A stretch of DNA of 64,000 nt from Symbiodinium natans (taxonomy: Eukaryota > Sar > Dinophyceae > Suessiales > Symbiodiniaceae), in NCBI GenBank assembly GCA_905221605.1, contig CAJNDS010001269.1:567501-631500 (forward strand), read 5' to 3'. Below are positions 12,531 through 25,301 of this stretch, piece by piece (the stretch's first letter is position 1; every line of letters begins with the position of its first letter). The notes beneath the pieces were generated by a model, which saw nothing but the letters and a program-made list of their open reading frames with translations, was not told the DNA's origin and did not search any database. The position numbers were made by a program, and so were the translations under genes.

Positions 12531-12931
12531 ATGGACCTGCTCCAGGAGCTTCGGTGGGCACTCCAGGAGCTCGGCTACGACGGAGCGGAAGTCGAAGCAC
12601 GGCGCCGGGAGGCCTCGCCGACGGCGGAATCTTACGAGAGGTGGAAAAAAAAAACGAGAATCACTAGAAAGACACCTGACTGCCGTAGCTTCTAAAACAA
12701 GGCTCGGAGCTTCTGTGGGTGACTGTACAGCGACCGCCATTGGGCGGGAAAGCTCTCCAGTAAAGCCTCCCCATCCGCGGATGCAGCCAAAGACAACCTG
12801 GCTTCTGCAGCTGCAACCTCATCCGCGCTCACCTCTGGAAGCAAGACAACCGCAGGGTCTCTGCAGGACTCCTCTGAGTCCTCAGCACACGCCAGGGGAA
12901 GGTCATTGAAGACGCTGCTGCTGGCACTCAA
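12531..12931. other. coding-like sequence on both strands, undecided
   Basis: On the plus strand, a frame starting at 12531 begins MDLLQELRWALQELGYDG, strongly helical and acidic/basic, and runs about 54 codons. On the minus strand, 12692-12931 reads as an acidic Ala/Ser-rich frame (DEVAAAEARLSLAASADG). Only one is likely to be real at any position; neither has a known family. Confidence 0.25.
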
Positions 12932-13105
12932 TCACGGAATCTCCCATCCCACCACATCTTAGGTTCCACAGCAAAAACCGAAACCCCACCTTTTTTGAGG
13001 CCCAGCCACCCACGAGGCCAGGCCCTCTTCCAGCTCCCCGCAGGCCTCCTGATCGAAGAAGGTTCTGATGAAGGAGGGCCCCTGACCTTGGCCAAGGTTG
13101 AATCT

Positions 13106-13220
13106 TTCTCTTACAGCTTATTACAGCCTTTTACAGCTTATTACAGCTTATTACAGCTCAGGCAGCTCAGGCTTCAGGATGGTTTCAGGGCAGCTCCGGC
13201 TTCAGGATGGTTTTTGGGGT
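13106..13220. repeat. short tandem repeats (CTTATTACAGC; GGCTTCAGGATGGTTT)
   Basis: Four copies of an 11-mer of the form CTTATTACAGC are followed by two copies of a ~30-bp unit containing GGCTTCAGGATGGTTT. Locally duplicated sequence; no function inferred. Confidence 0.7.
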
Positions 13221-16200
13221 AGCAGACAGCCCATCCCTGACCCCGCCTAAGCCAACCAGATCCGGTCACTTCAGTACAAAGACACCTGCGCACTGGTCGC
13301 AGAATCTCAACAAATTCGAAACCACCGGGGCGTCCATTTTCGCCAAGACTTGAAAGCAAGATGAAAAGTGCGAAAACCACCGGGCCATCTATTCTTACAA
13401 CCACTCCACCCCAAAGAACTACAACCTCGCAACTTGCAAACCATCCTCTTCCCGAAGCCTCAAACAATGAACGATCTACAGCCCATGTCTTGGTGGACTT
13501 GAGGGACGAAGACTCCTTTCCCTCCCCCGCGAACCCCAGACCCTAAACCGCAGAATCCTACATCTTCTGACCCCTGGTCACTTCTGAAAAAAAGTTATTG
13601 TCTTTTTTGGGGCGACTATTGAGGCGGCCCCCTCGTGTTTAGGGTCCCCAGACAGGGACCAGAATTCCCAGAATTTAGAGAACTCTCCCCTCAGGGCTCA
13701 AGCTTTCGGGCAGATCCCTGCCCCTGGAAATCACACGGTCTACGAAAACAATCAGGGTTCAGAGTTGCAAAAAAAGGGCGGCTTCGGAAGCACCTTGTGG
13801 GAGTTTGGAACCGGAGCATTTACACCAAAATTCGAAATTGTAAGTCTTTGCAAATATTCTTGGACTCTTGCAAAAAATCGCTTCTGCAAAATATTGAATG
13901 TTCAGGCTCGCGAGCCAAACCCAAATTCAAAACATCGCAACAATCATCGCAAAATTTGCGCACACCAAACCCAAGTGCTGAAGTTCAATCTTCTTGAAAT
14001 TTCGCATCCGCGCGCCAAAGAAAAACGCATAAATCCTGGCAACGGGAATGGTCGACACATTCAGTTTCTTGGCGCACTTGAAACAAAATCGGCGCATTGA
14101 TTATAGTTAGCGATCATGTTCCCTAAGCGCTAAACCCTAGACCCTTGTGACTGTCTGGTGTGTCTCCAGTCTTGCCTTCGCCAAGGCCGAATTTTCCTTT
14201 GAGCCTCTCCGCTGAAGTGCCTGTCGCTTGATGTTACCAGCCCTCGCGACCTCGCTTGGTAATTTCATTCTGGGGTTTTTGCAGTTGATAACCTAGCCGG
14301 GGGGGTACAGTCGTATAGCAGGGGGGGTAGTACGGGAACCCATGATAATGTGAACGATTGCAAGCCTCCCGAAAGATCCCGAAGGCTGAGTGATGGGCGC
14401 ACAGGGTCGCGAACGCCACTGCCGAAGGCATCGCAGTAGTAGTGCCACACTTTGCGTCCATACACACTTGCCTGAGGAGCTTCACTGAAATTTCGAGGAC
14501 ACGAATGATTGAAGCAGAGAAGGCGCAGCAGACTCGTGCACAAGCTGCACAATGTGCATGCAGAACAAACTCGAGCAAAAGGGATGCTCAGCCCTCAGTG
14601 TCCTTCCCTGATCACTGAATCCCCACCTTCTGGAACGACCGCACGCGCTGAACCAGGGCAAGTGTATCCGCCTCCATGGCCATTGCGGAAAACAGCCAAT
14701 ACGGGATGGTCCCTACCTGAACTTCGATCGAAATCTCCAAGCTCCAATGTGTCCACAGTTGAAAGATGCGGGAAGAAGTGGTGCAAAATGGAGCAAAATG
14801 GTGCAAACATCACATATGGAAATCACATGGACATGTTTGGCGCCTGTCTATCAGGCATCCCGCCGTCAGTGTAACTGCATGTTGCAGGAACTGCAGGCCC
14901 GCAAGCCTTCTCAGCATGGCTACCTGCTTTAACACATCAAGACCTGATGCTTCATGGACCTCCAACAGGAAGAAGCATGCCATCACTTTGCCGGCTGAAG
15001 TCCTATGATTCTTGTGCAAAACCATCGACGGCATAGTTCAAGAGATAGGTAAGTTGAGACACGAACTGCCTCAAACCGATAGACGCGGGACGACAAAGGG
15101 CATGCAGGCAGGTTTGGAGGTCTTCATGAGCTAGCAGGCTTTTGCTGCATCCAGAAGACGGAGCACAGCTCCTAATCCTGATCTCAACACTCTAGAGGCA
15201 TATTCGCCTCAAGAGGAAACAGGCTCCACCCAAGCAAAGCTGACGTTCACACCCACCCCCCTTCTACTGAACTTACGATCACATACCATCTTGGTTTCCG
15301 CTGGGTCTTGCAAGCCTGTACCAACTTCAGGGCTTGATATGCTTTTTGCACCGCAGGAAGAAACACTGGCAGCTGGGTGAGCAGCCCACACGTGGAGCTC
15401 AAATTTCTTGACTTAACCTGACAACGCCTCAGGAACCATGGACAGTTATTGGTTATTGGCCAAACTTTTCCGTGGAATCCTCAACCCAGCTGCACATTGC
15501 CTGGAACTTCTAGCTGATCACTTCTCAGAAGAGTTCTTGAAGTAGAGCTGAACGTTGAATACACTGACACAGACTGACACACGGGACTGTGCCAAGCTCC
15601 AAGCTGTAAGACGACTCAGTTGAGTCAGGAAACCCCACAGGTTCTTGAAACTCTCTAGCAAGAGCCAAGATCCGAGCAAACGCTGCACGACAGAGAACAA
15701 CCAGTGCGTGCAAGTGTCCTGCACTCTCCCTGCTTTGCAACCTGCGTGCCACACACGTGCAGCCAGGAATGTTGAGTGTCTAGATGTGACTACGGTCTCT
15801 TTATCCTTTTTATGCTTTGGGTTTTGACATGTTCTGACTCAACGGGTTGATACATCGACCCATCGTGATTCTGCAGAGATGCAAAGTGGGCCGCGAGCAA
15901 GGGCAGCTCGGTGATCGTACTCAGGAAAACTGCGGGGGAGCCTCCACCTGGAACCAGGCACGTGCACCTTACACTTGTACCACCGCTAATGTGAGCTGGA
16001 CTTACCGGGAACTTTCCCTTGATCACCAAGCCGACGAGCGCTGTGCTGTGCGAGCTCGTTCCACACGGCTCGGGCAGCAAAGGCGGAGCGGGAAAAAGAG
16101 TGAGGGGCTCTCGCCATTGTGTAGACCCCCTCCTGCCTACTGAGCTTTTGCGAAGACTCAATACGTCAGTTTGAGCATCATGATTCAGGATTTGAGGCTC

Positions 16201-17164
16201 ATGCCTCGATGTTCGCCGTATACCCAAGGCACTTACCAATGCACATTGAGTCTCATTGAGTCTTAGAGTCTTGCTGAGTCTTGCGCCTGCATCCAAAGTA
16301 GGTATTTACACTGGCACAAAGCGGTATCAGGCCCAAACCAAGACCGCAGCGCGCCAAAATCAAAGAAATCCAGGCCACAGGCCTCTTTGCTGGAGTGCTT
16401 AGCGGAACCCTCCCCTCAACCCTAAACCTGCAGCACCTTGATTTAGGTGCACTCCTTTGCAAAGGGATCAACGGAGTGGCGTCTGGAAAACGAGGCTGCA
16501 AAACCAACCCATATGCGCCAGACTTCTCCTCTTTGTTGCCACCCACAACACGCCGACCAACATCCACCTCTTCATAGAACACATAAGACTAATAAGACTA
16601 TTTTCGATGGACCGCGTCCTTTCTCGGCTGCCGGGCTTGATGTCAAATTAAATTGGGCCCTCATTTTGTGTAGTGCTGAACCAGGACATATGCAGGGAAG
16701 GACGACCCGGAAGCGACAGGACCGGCCTTTTGAGCTGTCTGGGTGACCAAACCAACGAATTGAGGTGCCAGGTTTGAGGAAACCTGCTGCATTTCGCTTC
16801 TTCCAGGCTGCGCAACTTGAGCAGTGCTCTGACTCATGGGACATCCACCTGTGCTCCCTCTGTCCGCGAAGAGCGACCAGCATGAAGAGAAAAGTGCAAA
16901 ACATGTTGAGTGCTCGATTTGTGCATGCTATCAGGGTTTATGCGTTCAAGCTGCTGCTCACATCCTCGCTTGGAAACAAGGGCAGCTTCCACCACGAAGC
17001 AGTGCCACTAGGGTTGCCGGCTGCCCGGGGAAAATTTCACCTTGCTGGGCTAGTCGGCTAGTCCAGGAGAGCGAAGGCTACCCCGCACTGCGGGCAGAAC
17101 GTGTGTGAGGCATCTCGTGGCCTGAGCGTGCACTGTCTGTAGGCTGATGAACACGAATATCTTC

Positions 17165-17195
<31 letters not shown>

Positions 17196-19028
17196 ATACA
17201 CACACATATATATTTTTTTTTATTTATATGTACCATACATAAGTATGCCTATATGTACATATATGTATATGCTCAATGAGTCAACCTAGAAGTCAACACA
17301 ACTCAAAGATAAACACCTAAACAAACTCCAAGATTCCAAAGCTTACGGACAACATCTCAAGAAAGGTTTGGATGTTTGCAAATGATTGGAGAATGGGGGG
17401 CTGGTCGTGCTTCCAATCAAAAAGAAGCTAAAAAAAGACTTCCCGCCTGGAGACATGCTTACCACACCGACCCCCCCCCCCCCCTCACGCGCCCTCCCAC
17501 ACGTCTGCCCCAACCGCTTGCACACAGAATGTGCAACATTTTTGAATTGAAAACTCAAACAAATCGGAATTTACCTCCGCCTGAACGATTCCAAAGGGCG
17601 ACCACATCATGTGTATGTCAATGTTTAACTTACAAATCCGCCCCGACCCCGGCAAGCTGGGGGAGAGAGCCATTGAAGGGCTGTTTCTGCTCTCGCAGAT
17701 GCCTGCTCAGTGAGGAGCCAGGCTCGGGGAGGAGCCAGGCTCGCTCCGCTGCTTGCTCGGGTTTTCATGACATTTCTGCCTGTTTGCTTGCCCTGCTGCT
17801 CTGCGCCTGGAGCCTGGCGGCCTTTATGGGGTCGGCGGAAGCGGCGTTAGCCCTTACTGTAGATAGATGTATGTATGCTCATATCTGTGTAGGTAGTGGT
17901 CTTGGGGAAAGCAAAGATGTGTGTATGAACATATATATATATATACTACCGAATATTCCATCTAATCAGTGCACGCATTGGGTATATTGCAAAGTGCATG
18001 AGTACTCGTACAATCGGCAAGAACCGCTCACTAAAGAAAATCGTCAATGCTACAGTACGCGTTGGACGGCTGCCAAGATGCACCCCGCACCATGAGCAGA
18101 AGTTCTTGGGGCGGAGATATGCGGGCGTACCTCGGGACAATGACATAGGGCCAGCGAACGACCTGCTTGCTGGCACATCTTGCTGCGTACTGAGACAGCA
18201 CGCAGGACAATAGCTTTTCAAGTCTTGTTTCTGATGGCCCAAGCTGCCCCACTCCCAGTAACTCGGCTGCGAAGGTGAGCTCATGTCCTCGTAATCATCA
18301 CCTCAGGTGATGGGTCCAGTGCACATATCATCAGTCTTCTTTGGTAACCCCTCAGCTTGATTCTGAAAATAAGGGCATTTTCACCGCTCCAGAAATGTTA
18401 GGGATTTGGGCTTGGGGCTTCGGGTTGAGCTGGAATCCTGAAGCCAGGCGTCTGAGCATGGAGGTCATGCCGGCCAATAGGTGCGAGATTCCCTCGGGCG
18501 GAGCATGAGATTATGCGATGCAGAATTGCTGTTGGTGCATTCTGGATGGAGCCCGTATGCAGCTCTTCCAGATTCAGGTGTGTAGGAATTTCAGGTTCGG
18601 ATTGTGCTCATCCGGAATCGAATGCTTTGCAGTTGCTCGAGTGGCATCTTGGGAAACCATTTGAGGGGCCTTCAACTTTGACTGATGTAGCACGGGTGGC
18701 CGAGTTAAGTCGATGTGTGTTATGTTCGTGCTCGTCGACAAGATCCCATCCGAGGGTCTTCCAAGCCCTCGTCGTCCAGCAAGTCGTGCTTCTCGCGGTC
18801 TCCCTCAATCAGGGCTCAATGACATGCTCCAAAGAACGGCAGCTTGCCCTCAGACATGTCGACGCAACTCGGGTCAGACGATGCGCGATTTTTCCGGGGG
18901 GTGGAATCAAGGCCTGCGATCGCAACCTTGGAGAATAAGCCCCAAGCTAGGGGAAAGGGATAAAAACACTTCATTCTTTTTGGCGCACAAACGAATCCAA
19001 AATACTCTTCAAGGATCAAAATAGAAGG
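13221..19028. other. 5.8 kb of low gene density
   Basis: No family is recognised. The most protein-like frames are on the minus strand: 14265-14578 (cysteine-containing helical segment), 15790-16090 (ending HVKTQSIKRIKRP), 16700-16904 (Cys/His-rich, SHESEHCSSCAAWKK), 17946-18284 (two CxxC-like pairs) and 18608-18808. These could be exons of one or more long minus-strand genes, but none has a second line of support. TA-rich microsatellites lie at 17163-17280 and 17928-17945, and a 16-base C-run at about 17470-17486. Confidence 0.35.
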
Positions 19029-19030
19029 TT

Positions 19031-19124
19031 GGGGGGGGGGGGGGGGGGGGGGGGCAGGGGGGGGCGGGGGGGGGGCGGCGGGGGCGGGGGGGCGGGGGGG
19101 GGCGGGGGGGGGCGGGGGGGCACA
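19031..19124. repeat. G-run tract (>90% G), potential G-quadruplex
   Basis: Uninterrupted G-runs of 7-27 bases are separated by single C or CA. Many runs of at least four G lie within 94 bases, enough for several G-quadruplexes on the top strand. A glycine/arginine-rich frame crossing it (19029-19418) is an artefact of the tract. Confidence 0.9.
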
Positions 19125-19843
19125 CTTGCTTTCAACGGCATGATGCTCTCAAAAGCAAGCTTGCCTCGCCCATTGCAAACACAAGGCTCGCAGGACGGGC
19201 TTCGAACGATTCATAGGGTATTTGCAGCAGGCTCAGGCTTGACGCCTGATGTTCTTAAGAGTGAATGCCGGCTTTCAAGGCGGAGGGGTTGGGCGGTTCA
19301 CAGCCCACCCATTGGCAAAGACAATGCTCGTAGGACGTCTTTCGGACAATTCATCGGATATTTGCACGGTCCTTCCTCCTTCCTTCCTGCCTTATCGCAT
19401 GGATGCGGAACCAATTGAAATTGATGCCCGAAAAGTTTGTTTTTGATCATTGATCCTAAAAAAGTTCATTTGATCCTGCAACGGCTCTACTAGAATATCG
19501 CAGCTCCATCCCCCGACCCCAAGTTGCCAAGCAAGACCCTAAATCAACCCTAAACCCTAAACCCGAAACCGCCTCGTCGCCCTCAGAGCTGTCATGACTT
19601 CCTGAGGCGGTAGAGCGGCACCACGCGAGATCGTCGTCCTCCGCAGTATGAGGGGTCAATGACACCTTAAGGCCTGTGGAGCCCTAAAGCCTAGGGAACC
19701 TGAACAGTAAGTAAAGCATGCTTATATTCATCTTCGTATTTGTTCATATAACCCTGCACCCTAATCCCCAGACCCGGACCCCCAACAGGGACCAACCTTC
19801 TCGGCGATGGCGGCCCCGGTGGGAACGTACCTGCCAACAGGGC

Positions 19844-20176
19844 TTAGGTCGCCTTAACACTTTTCTCATGCTCTCGCCTTCTCTTCCCTAAAAATCCCTT
19901 TTCGGGATTTTGTTTGGAAGTTTTCTCTGCGTGTGGCTTTGTGATGCGTGGCTCTTTTGACAGATTGGTGGAGCACATGGGCTCGGACTTGTCCAGGTCC
20001 TCCAAACCAGGAGGTAGCTTAAGGTTCCCTTCGTGAGCGTCGAACGTCACCTTCTTCCTGCACACCATGCTAACGGAAAAGCGACGCTCGGATCTCACAG
20101 GGCTCACAGAAGGTCGAAGCCATGGAACTTCTTGCATAAGTCCTTGACATTGATAGCCACTCTGACACCTTCTCAA
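19844..20176 (-). CDS. hypothetical exon with PPGL motif, C-terminal end of a gene
   Basis: Unrecognised, but the composition is clearly protein-like. It is a hydrophilic, Lys/Glu/Ser-rich tail that contains KLPPGLEDLDKSE (around residues 54-66) and ends in a basic stretch (KRRREHEKSVKAT) before a stop. PPGL-type linker motifs are frequent in dinoflagellate low-complexity proteins as far as I know. The upstream half (before about residue 28) is less convincing and may lie beyond a splice acceptor. Function unknown. Confidence 0.4.
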   Translation of the reverse strand: MRRCQSGYQCQGLMQEVPWLRPSVSPVRSERRFSVSMVCRKKVTFDAHEGNLKLPPGLEDLDKSEPMCSTNLSKEPRITKPHAEKTSKQNPEKGFLGKRRREHEKSVKAT

Positions 20177-20773
20177 CTGAAGAATGCGAGCTCCTGAGCA
20201 GCAACCAGAGCCAGGGGTGCAAAAAAAGAACGGTGCTTCTCGCCCTCAACGGCTTGAGGTCCGGACATCGGCTGGGTCTCCATTGGGCCCGGGCGTGAGG
20301 ATTTCACCTGACAGCGTCTGACAGACCCGCAAATGATCGGATGCGGCGGCTTGTCTCAGCTCCCCTGAACCAAAACCTTACTCGCCGTTCCGTCCCAGCC
20401 TCTCTTGTGGATGGCACGCCGAGGTCAGGAAGAGATCCGTTCTCTAAAACGGAGCCACAAACGCTTCGACAGAGGTTCCAGCTGAATGTTGCCAGACTGT
20501 TTCCCTAGTCCATTATGGAGGACTTAGTCGTTAGCGAAATGCTGCAGTTACGGGAGTGCCGATGGTTGCGCTTGTGGTGGTTGGCTTGGAGCAGTTTGTT
20601 GGTTGAGGCGGTGGCGCAACAAGGCAAACAACAAGAAATGAAACCGAAAACACCGTGCGGTCGCCGTCTGGATGCAAGAGATAGGCTTGCAACGCCATGG
20701 TTTTGCCCTGTCACGTTCCCAAATGGCAGCCGTCCAGGTGCGGCATGCTCCTGAAAGAGTGGCAGCAAATTTT

Positions 20774-23700
20774 TCATCTCAGGCAGAAGGAAAAAAACAC
20801 CAGCAGGTTCATGATGTTACTGGCCCTAACTGGCTGCTTGGTACAGATGTCACGACCACCACTAACTACAACATCCGGCATTGAAGGCTCGGGTGCCGCC
20901 AAGTGACGGGCGATTGCGGGTGCTCCCGCTTTGACGGCAGTAGTTGAAGTTGGCAAACGCCTGATAACAAAAGTGACATTTGCGAGGTCTCCAACAACTG
21001 CCCTGTTTCTGCAGGCCCTGACTCCAAGGTTCTCAGGGTGAGCCCATCGAATCCCAACAATTTCTCTGTAATGGCAGGAGGAGAGGGTCGCCTCACCTCT
21101 TGCATTTGCATGCTTGTGTGTGTGTGTGTTCGGGGGGAGGGGGGGGGGGCGGCGGCGGTTCGGGACCCTCTCTTGTGAGAATGCCGCAGCATACCATACC
21201 ATACTTCAAGCGATCCCACATGTCAGTACATGTCACCTGCCTCGCACTCTTCGGTGCTTGAGAAGGCCAGGCTTCGCTCCAGTGGGCAAAGGGTTTCCGG
21301 AGAGATCGAAGGGCAAGCACTGAAGTCACAGAGTCCGCCTGTCGCCACCGTTCATCAGAAGTCACACGCAGGAAGATTCGAACACAGTCGCATGCTCTGG
21401 CCCTGTGATGGAGATGTCTACGATATCCCCTACGTGCCCTGCCTCGAACGAAATCCCCGCCCTTCAGGCGGCTGTAATGGTGGTCCATTTCCTCTGCGAA
21501 GGTCTGAACTGCCTGTCGCTTGCGTCCAACACAAAAGTAAAGCCGTGGTTGCATGCATGCATTGAACTCTCATGCTGATCACTGCACCGAAGCTCATGCC
21601 GGAATCGGACACCTGGCCAGTGATCAGGTTCTTCCAATACCTCATCTGTGTCACGAGGCGCAGGGTACTGCAGGGCAAACATAACCTTGAAAACATGTTT
21701 ACGAAACCCTCTTGTACATGCAACCTTATGCCTTGTGCCTCACACCCCCACTTCCCTGCCACAGCCAAGCATCGGATAGTTCATCCCATCCGCACTGTTG
21801 AAGCCTGGCGCCAAGACGCGTGGATGAAGATACGTGAGGGTTTGTACCCAACAGAATTCAGCAAAATCTCCTTGTGGGCTCCGCAGCACTGACCCCATCG
21901 TCCAGTATGGAGTGAAGCAGCTTAACCGAGCCCCATTCCTGAACCAACATGGGCATAGACCCCTGAACCACTGCCTGTTCCCAGCTGCTCCTCCCAGGCA
22001 CTCTCTTCCGTCAGGTTCTCCAATGGCCCGTACCCGTTGAGGAAGTTGCCATTCAAGGCCCAGGCTGCATGCAGACCTTGCAAGAAAATCGATTTTCTCG
22101 GGACCGCCCCGAAGCCTAAACCTTTCAACCTTAAACCTGTGCCCATACCCAAAAAACTCCAAAAAAAAGCCTGGCGACTGTGGGGCCAAGGACCACCGAT
22201 GAAACTCGTCGGGTCGGGCAGCGAGCACATCTGCACATCCCTGAGCTGCTCCTGAAGAGCTGCCCTTTTAACCTTCTTGAGAAACCTAAGGGTGTGCGGT
22301 AGGGTCCAGGTGACAGGAGTCTGGCTACCAGCTGAAGACTACAACACTCCCTGTTCCCTTTGAACTGCTGAAGAAAGTCTGGGACCCTAGGAAAAGCTCG
22401 CCTAGGTCTGCAACAAATCACTGCGTCGCCTCTGTCAGCGCCACACTCCTTGAAGGGATCAACGGGGTGGCTCAAGCGCGAAAACCGCGATGTGAGCAAA
22501 ACATAGCAAGACCGAACTCAGCAGCGGCAAGCGAAATCCCAAACCCGAAACCCCTTGAAAAACCTTATGAAACTCCAAGAGTCCATAAGCGCACGCTCGC
22601 CAACTCACACTCCACCGCAAGGCCCTGGTGGCCGCCACCCACGAGGAACTGCCCGTTGTCGGCAATGTTCTCCTTTGTTGCATCACTTGTTACTTTCACG
22701 TTCCAAAGAGCGGACACCCAGGATCTTTGCTACAGACCCGAACATAGGCCAGGCATCCGCGAGAGGCGAGTAAGTCAGACGCCCGGGGAACTCGATGCTG
22801 TCCACCAGAAGTCGCCCGCTTCCCACATACGCCATAGTTGGAAACAAGGAATCGTAGATGTACTGGTTATTCTCCACAGGAAGTAAGCCTGTGTAGGCAT
22901 TCGAGATATCGGTGGTGATCCTCATGGCATTCATCATACCTTGGTGCTGCACACTTCTCGGAAAAGCATGAAGAAAATGGTTCATCCCGGAAGCAAAAAG
23001 CCTTAGGTGAATCGAGCTGCTTGCCTCGAATGTGTCACTTCGGACAAGACGGGCCAAGGAAAGCTCGGCTGACTTTCTGTCCACATTGACCTGCGCTTCC
23101 AGTGGTTCAAGCATGATCGAGGGGAACACAGCAGCACCTCAATGATCAGCCACAAAAGCTTGTTCTGCATTCTGCCCCTTCACATAGGATTCCAGATATC
23201 AAAGGCACCCCAAAAAACCCGGACTCAAATTTATAGCAAACCTCTAGCCAGCGCGTGGATCCAAGGTGCAACCATGGACACCGCAGTGCGCCCCTCATTC
23301 CCGATCAGCTGCTCATCCTCAGCCCAGGCTCCAGCTGAATGCGTTTTAGGGGGGGAAGCTGAAGAAGGGATCCTGTTGAAAGGTCCCCATTGCACCCCAC
23401 CACAAAAACGTATCCAGAATGGTAGAGGCAGTGAGAACCACCGGCACATTGGTGAAGATCCCCATGTTCACCTGTTTACCTGTGACCATGGGGACACCGA
23501 AGCTCGATGCGTCCAAGCGACACTCAGGTACACCCAAACATCATCGGAGGTCATGTTGGACTCTGCAGCCATGGCAGCCTTGAGATTGACGATAAAATCG
23601 TCGAGAATCGCAGTCCTACCTCAGCAAGGAAAGCTGCTCGGTAAGCCGCGGCCAAACGGCAGTGCACGCTCGGCCCGGCCTACTGAAAAAAGAAGGCACC

Positions 23701-25012
23701 ATCATAGCAAAACATAGCAAAACCAAGTGCAAAACATCGCCCAGTTACCGGAGATGGTCAAGTAGCGCAGGTGCATGAACTTAAAGCCTCACTTTGTGAG
23801 CTAAAGGCCCAGGCCATCTCTTCAAGTATAAGCCAGCTGAGCAGCTCTTGTAGATTTGGGCACCTCCACCAGCCGTCTGATTCCAGATCGCCGCAACGTG
23901 ATGCCACCTCATGCTGGACTTGCTAGACGGCGCTCGACGGCGCTCGACGGCTTGTTTCTGTTGCCGCTGTTCATTGAATGAAAAACCCCTATCGCCAAGT
24001 AGTCGAAACATGATTCCCTACGTCAAACAAAACCCCTTCATCAAGATTGCGCACTTGCAACCTCTTGCAGGCACATGGCTTACCATCAATCACATTCGGG
24101 CCCTGAATGTAGCCACTTGACCTGAAGGCACGGTCCCGCTGAAATGCTTGCACAGCTAGGGGCACAATAGCCAAAGAAAACCACCGCCGTGCTTGTACAG
24201 AGGCATGCTATTGGTAGTGCACCACAAGGCGGGGGTCGGGGGGTCCCTGCGCCGTGCCGGAAGGCAATACCATGCAATACCACTGAAAGAAACGGCATGG
24301 TAGTTGATGCACGCGGGATGCAACAATGCACAACACCCACATCTCGAATTGCAAGTTCGAGCGGCTCGCCAGTGTTGCTGCTCAGCCCTACCGTCCCGTC
24401 TGTCTCCAGCCAGATGGCACCATGTCGCCGCCTCATGCCGTTCGTCGAAACTAATGCTCGTGTACTCTGTTGTCATGCAAGCCGGGCAGAACCTTCGACG
24501 GAGGCTCAACAATGATTCAGCTAGGCACCGACTCTCCTTGCTGTAGGTTTGGTCAGCGTCATTCGTGCCAAACGTGCCAATGAGCATGGACCGTCCAGCT
24601 ACAGGTGCTGCTTTCACGTGGAACCAGCCTGCAAAAGCCATCGCAGTTAACCCTAAACCCCAACACGTTCTCAGGGCGGAGGGCACATTTCGGCGGCCTT
24701 CCCACGTCATGTCAGCTGCGCTGTACGCTGCCCACTCGTCTGTGAGCGGAGGAATGTTGAGACCGGAGCCCTCTGGAACTGAGCAGAAGGTGGCAAGAAG
24801 AGCTGGCTGGCACAGTTCCATTTAGGCTTCAAGAGCTTGGCCACCCGGCTTTCGGACATGCGGGTTGTAAGCTTCATCCAGCTAACACCATGTGTCCTTG
24901 GCTGAAGCCACTTAGGAGGCTGTTTTGTATGTGAGGCAAAAGAAAGCGCACGGCCCAAAAGCAACCTTGAACTGAACCTAAGGCCACGTCGAAAAGACCT
25001 CTGTCTTCTCAA
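20774..25012 (-). CDS. multi-exon extracellular protein with a LamG/concanavalin-like domain
   Basis: Successive minus-strand exon-like frames carry the marks of a LamG-type jelly-roll. In order they are DEWAAYSAADMTWEGR (near 24700-24750), AGWFHVKAAPVAGRSMLIGTF followed by GTNDADQTYSKE (24550-24640), GAIWLETDGTVGLSSNTG (24350-24420), and RWHHVAAIWNQTAGGGAQIY (23845-23915). The last is the classic WHHVA...W...G...IY strand pair of LamG/pentraxin domains, which bind glycans or matrix ligands outside the cell. Further exon-like frames of the same style continue at 23370-23500 (VNMGIFTNVPVVLTAS), 22683-23129 (the longest, 148 codons), about 21400-21680 (VDISITGPEHATVFE; MRYWKNLITGQVSD) and 20800-21030. 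Exon borders and the true ends are not resolved, and more than one gene may be present. Confidence 0.45.
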
Positions 25013-25301
25013 AGCATCTTCCAGGGCGTGTCACCTGCGGCAACTTGCATCATGCATGCATCATGCATGCAGGCTCAGCAACAAAGCATCATCACATCCA
25101 CCCATTCTGCGCCTTTCCTCTGTTTTCGCAGTTGTAGGCACAGAAAAATGCTGGGGCAATCCTTATTTCATTTGGCAGAACAGCTGAATCATCAACGATT
25201 TTGTGATTCTCAGTTTGCTTTGCTGCCTTGTATGTTGTCAAGCCTCTGCTGCCCACGCCTGCTGACCTGAAAGTAACTCGCTTCACATCTTGATGTCTTC
25301 T

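Noticed and set aside
12159-12740. 193-residue minus-strand frame with HSTQHAA repeats
   Set aside because: The repeated part is the GTGCTGY minisatellite; the flanks do not match any family.
19029-19418. Gly/Arg-rich frame resembling an RGG protein
   Set aside because: The glycine run is only the G-tract read in frame; the rest is not protein-like.
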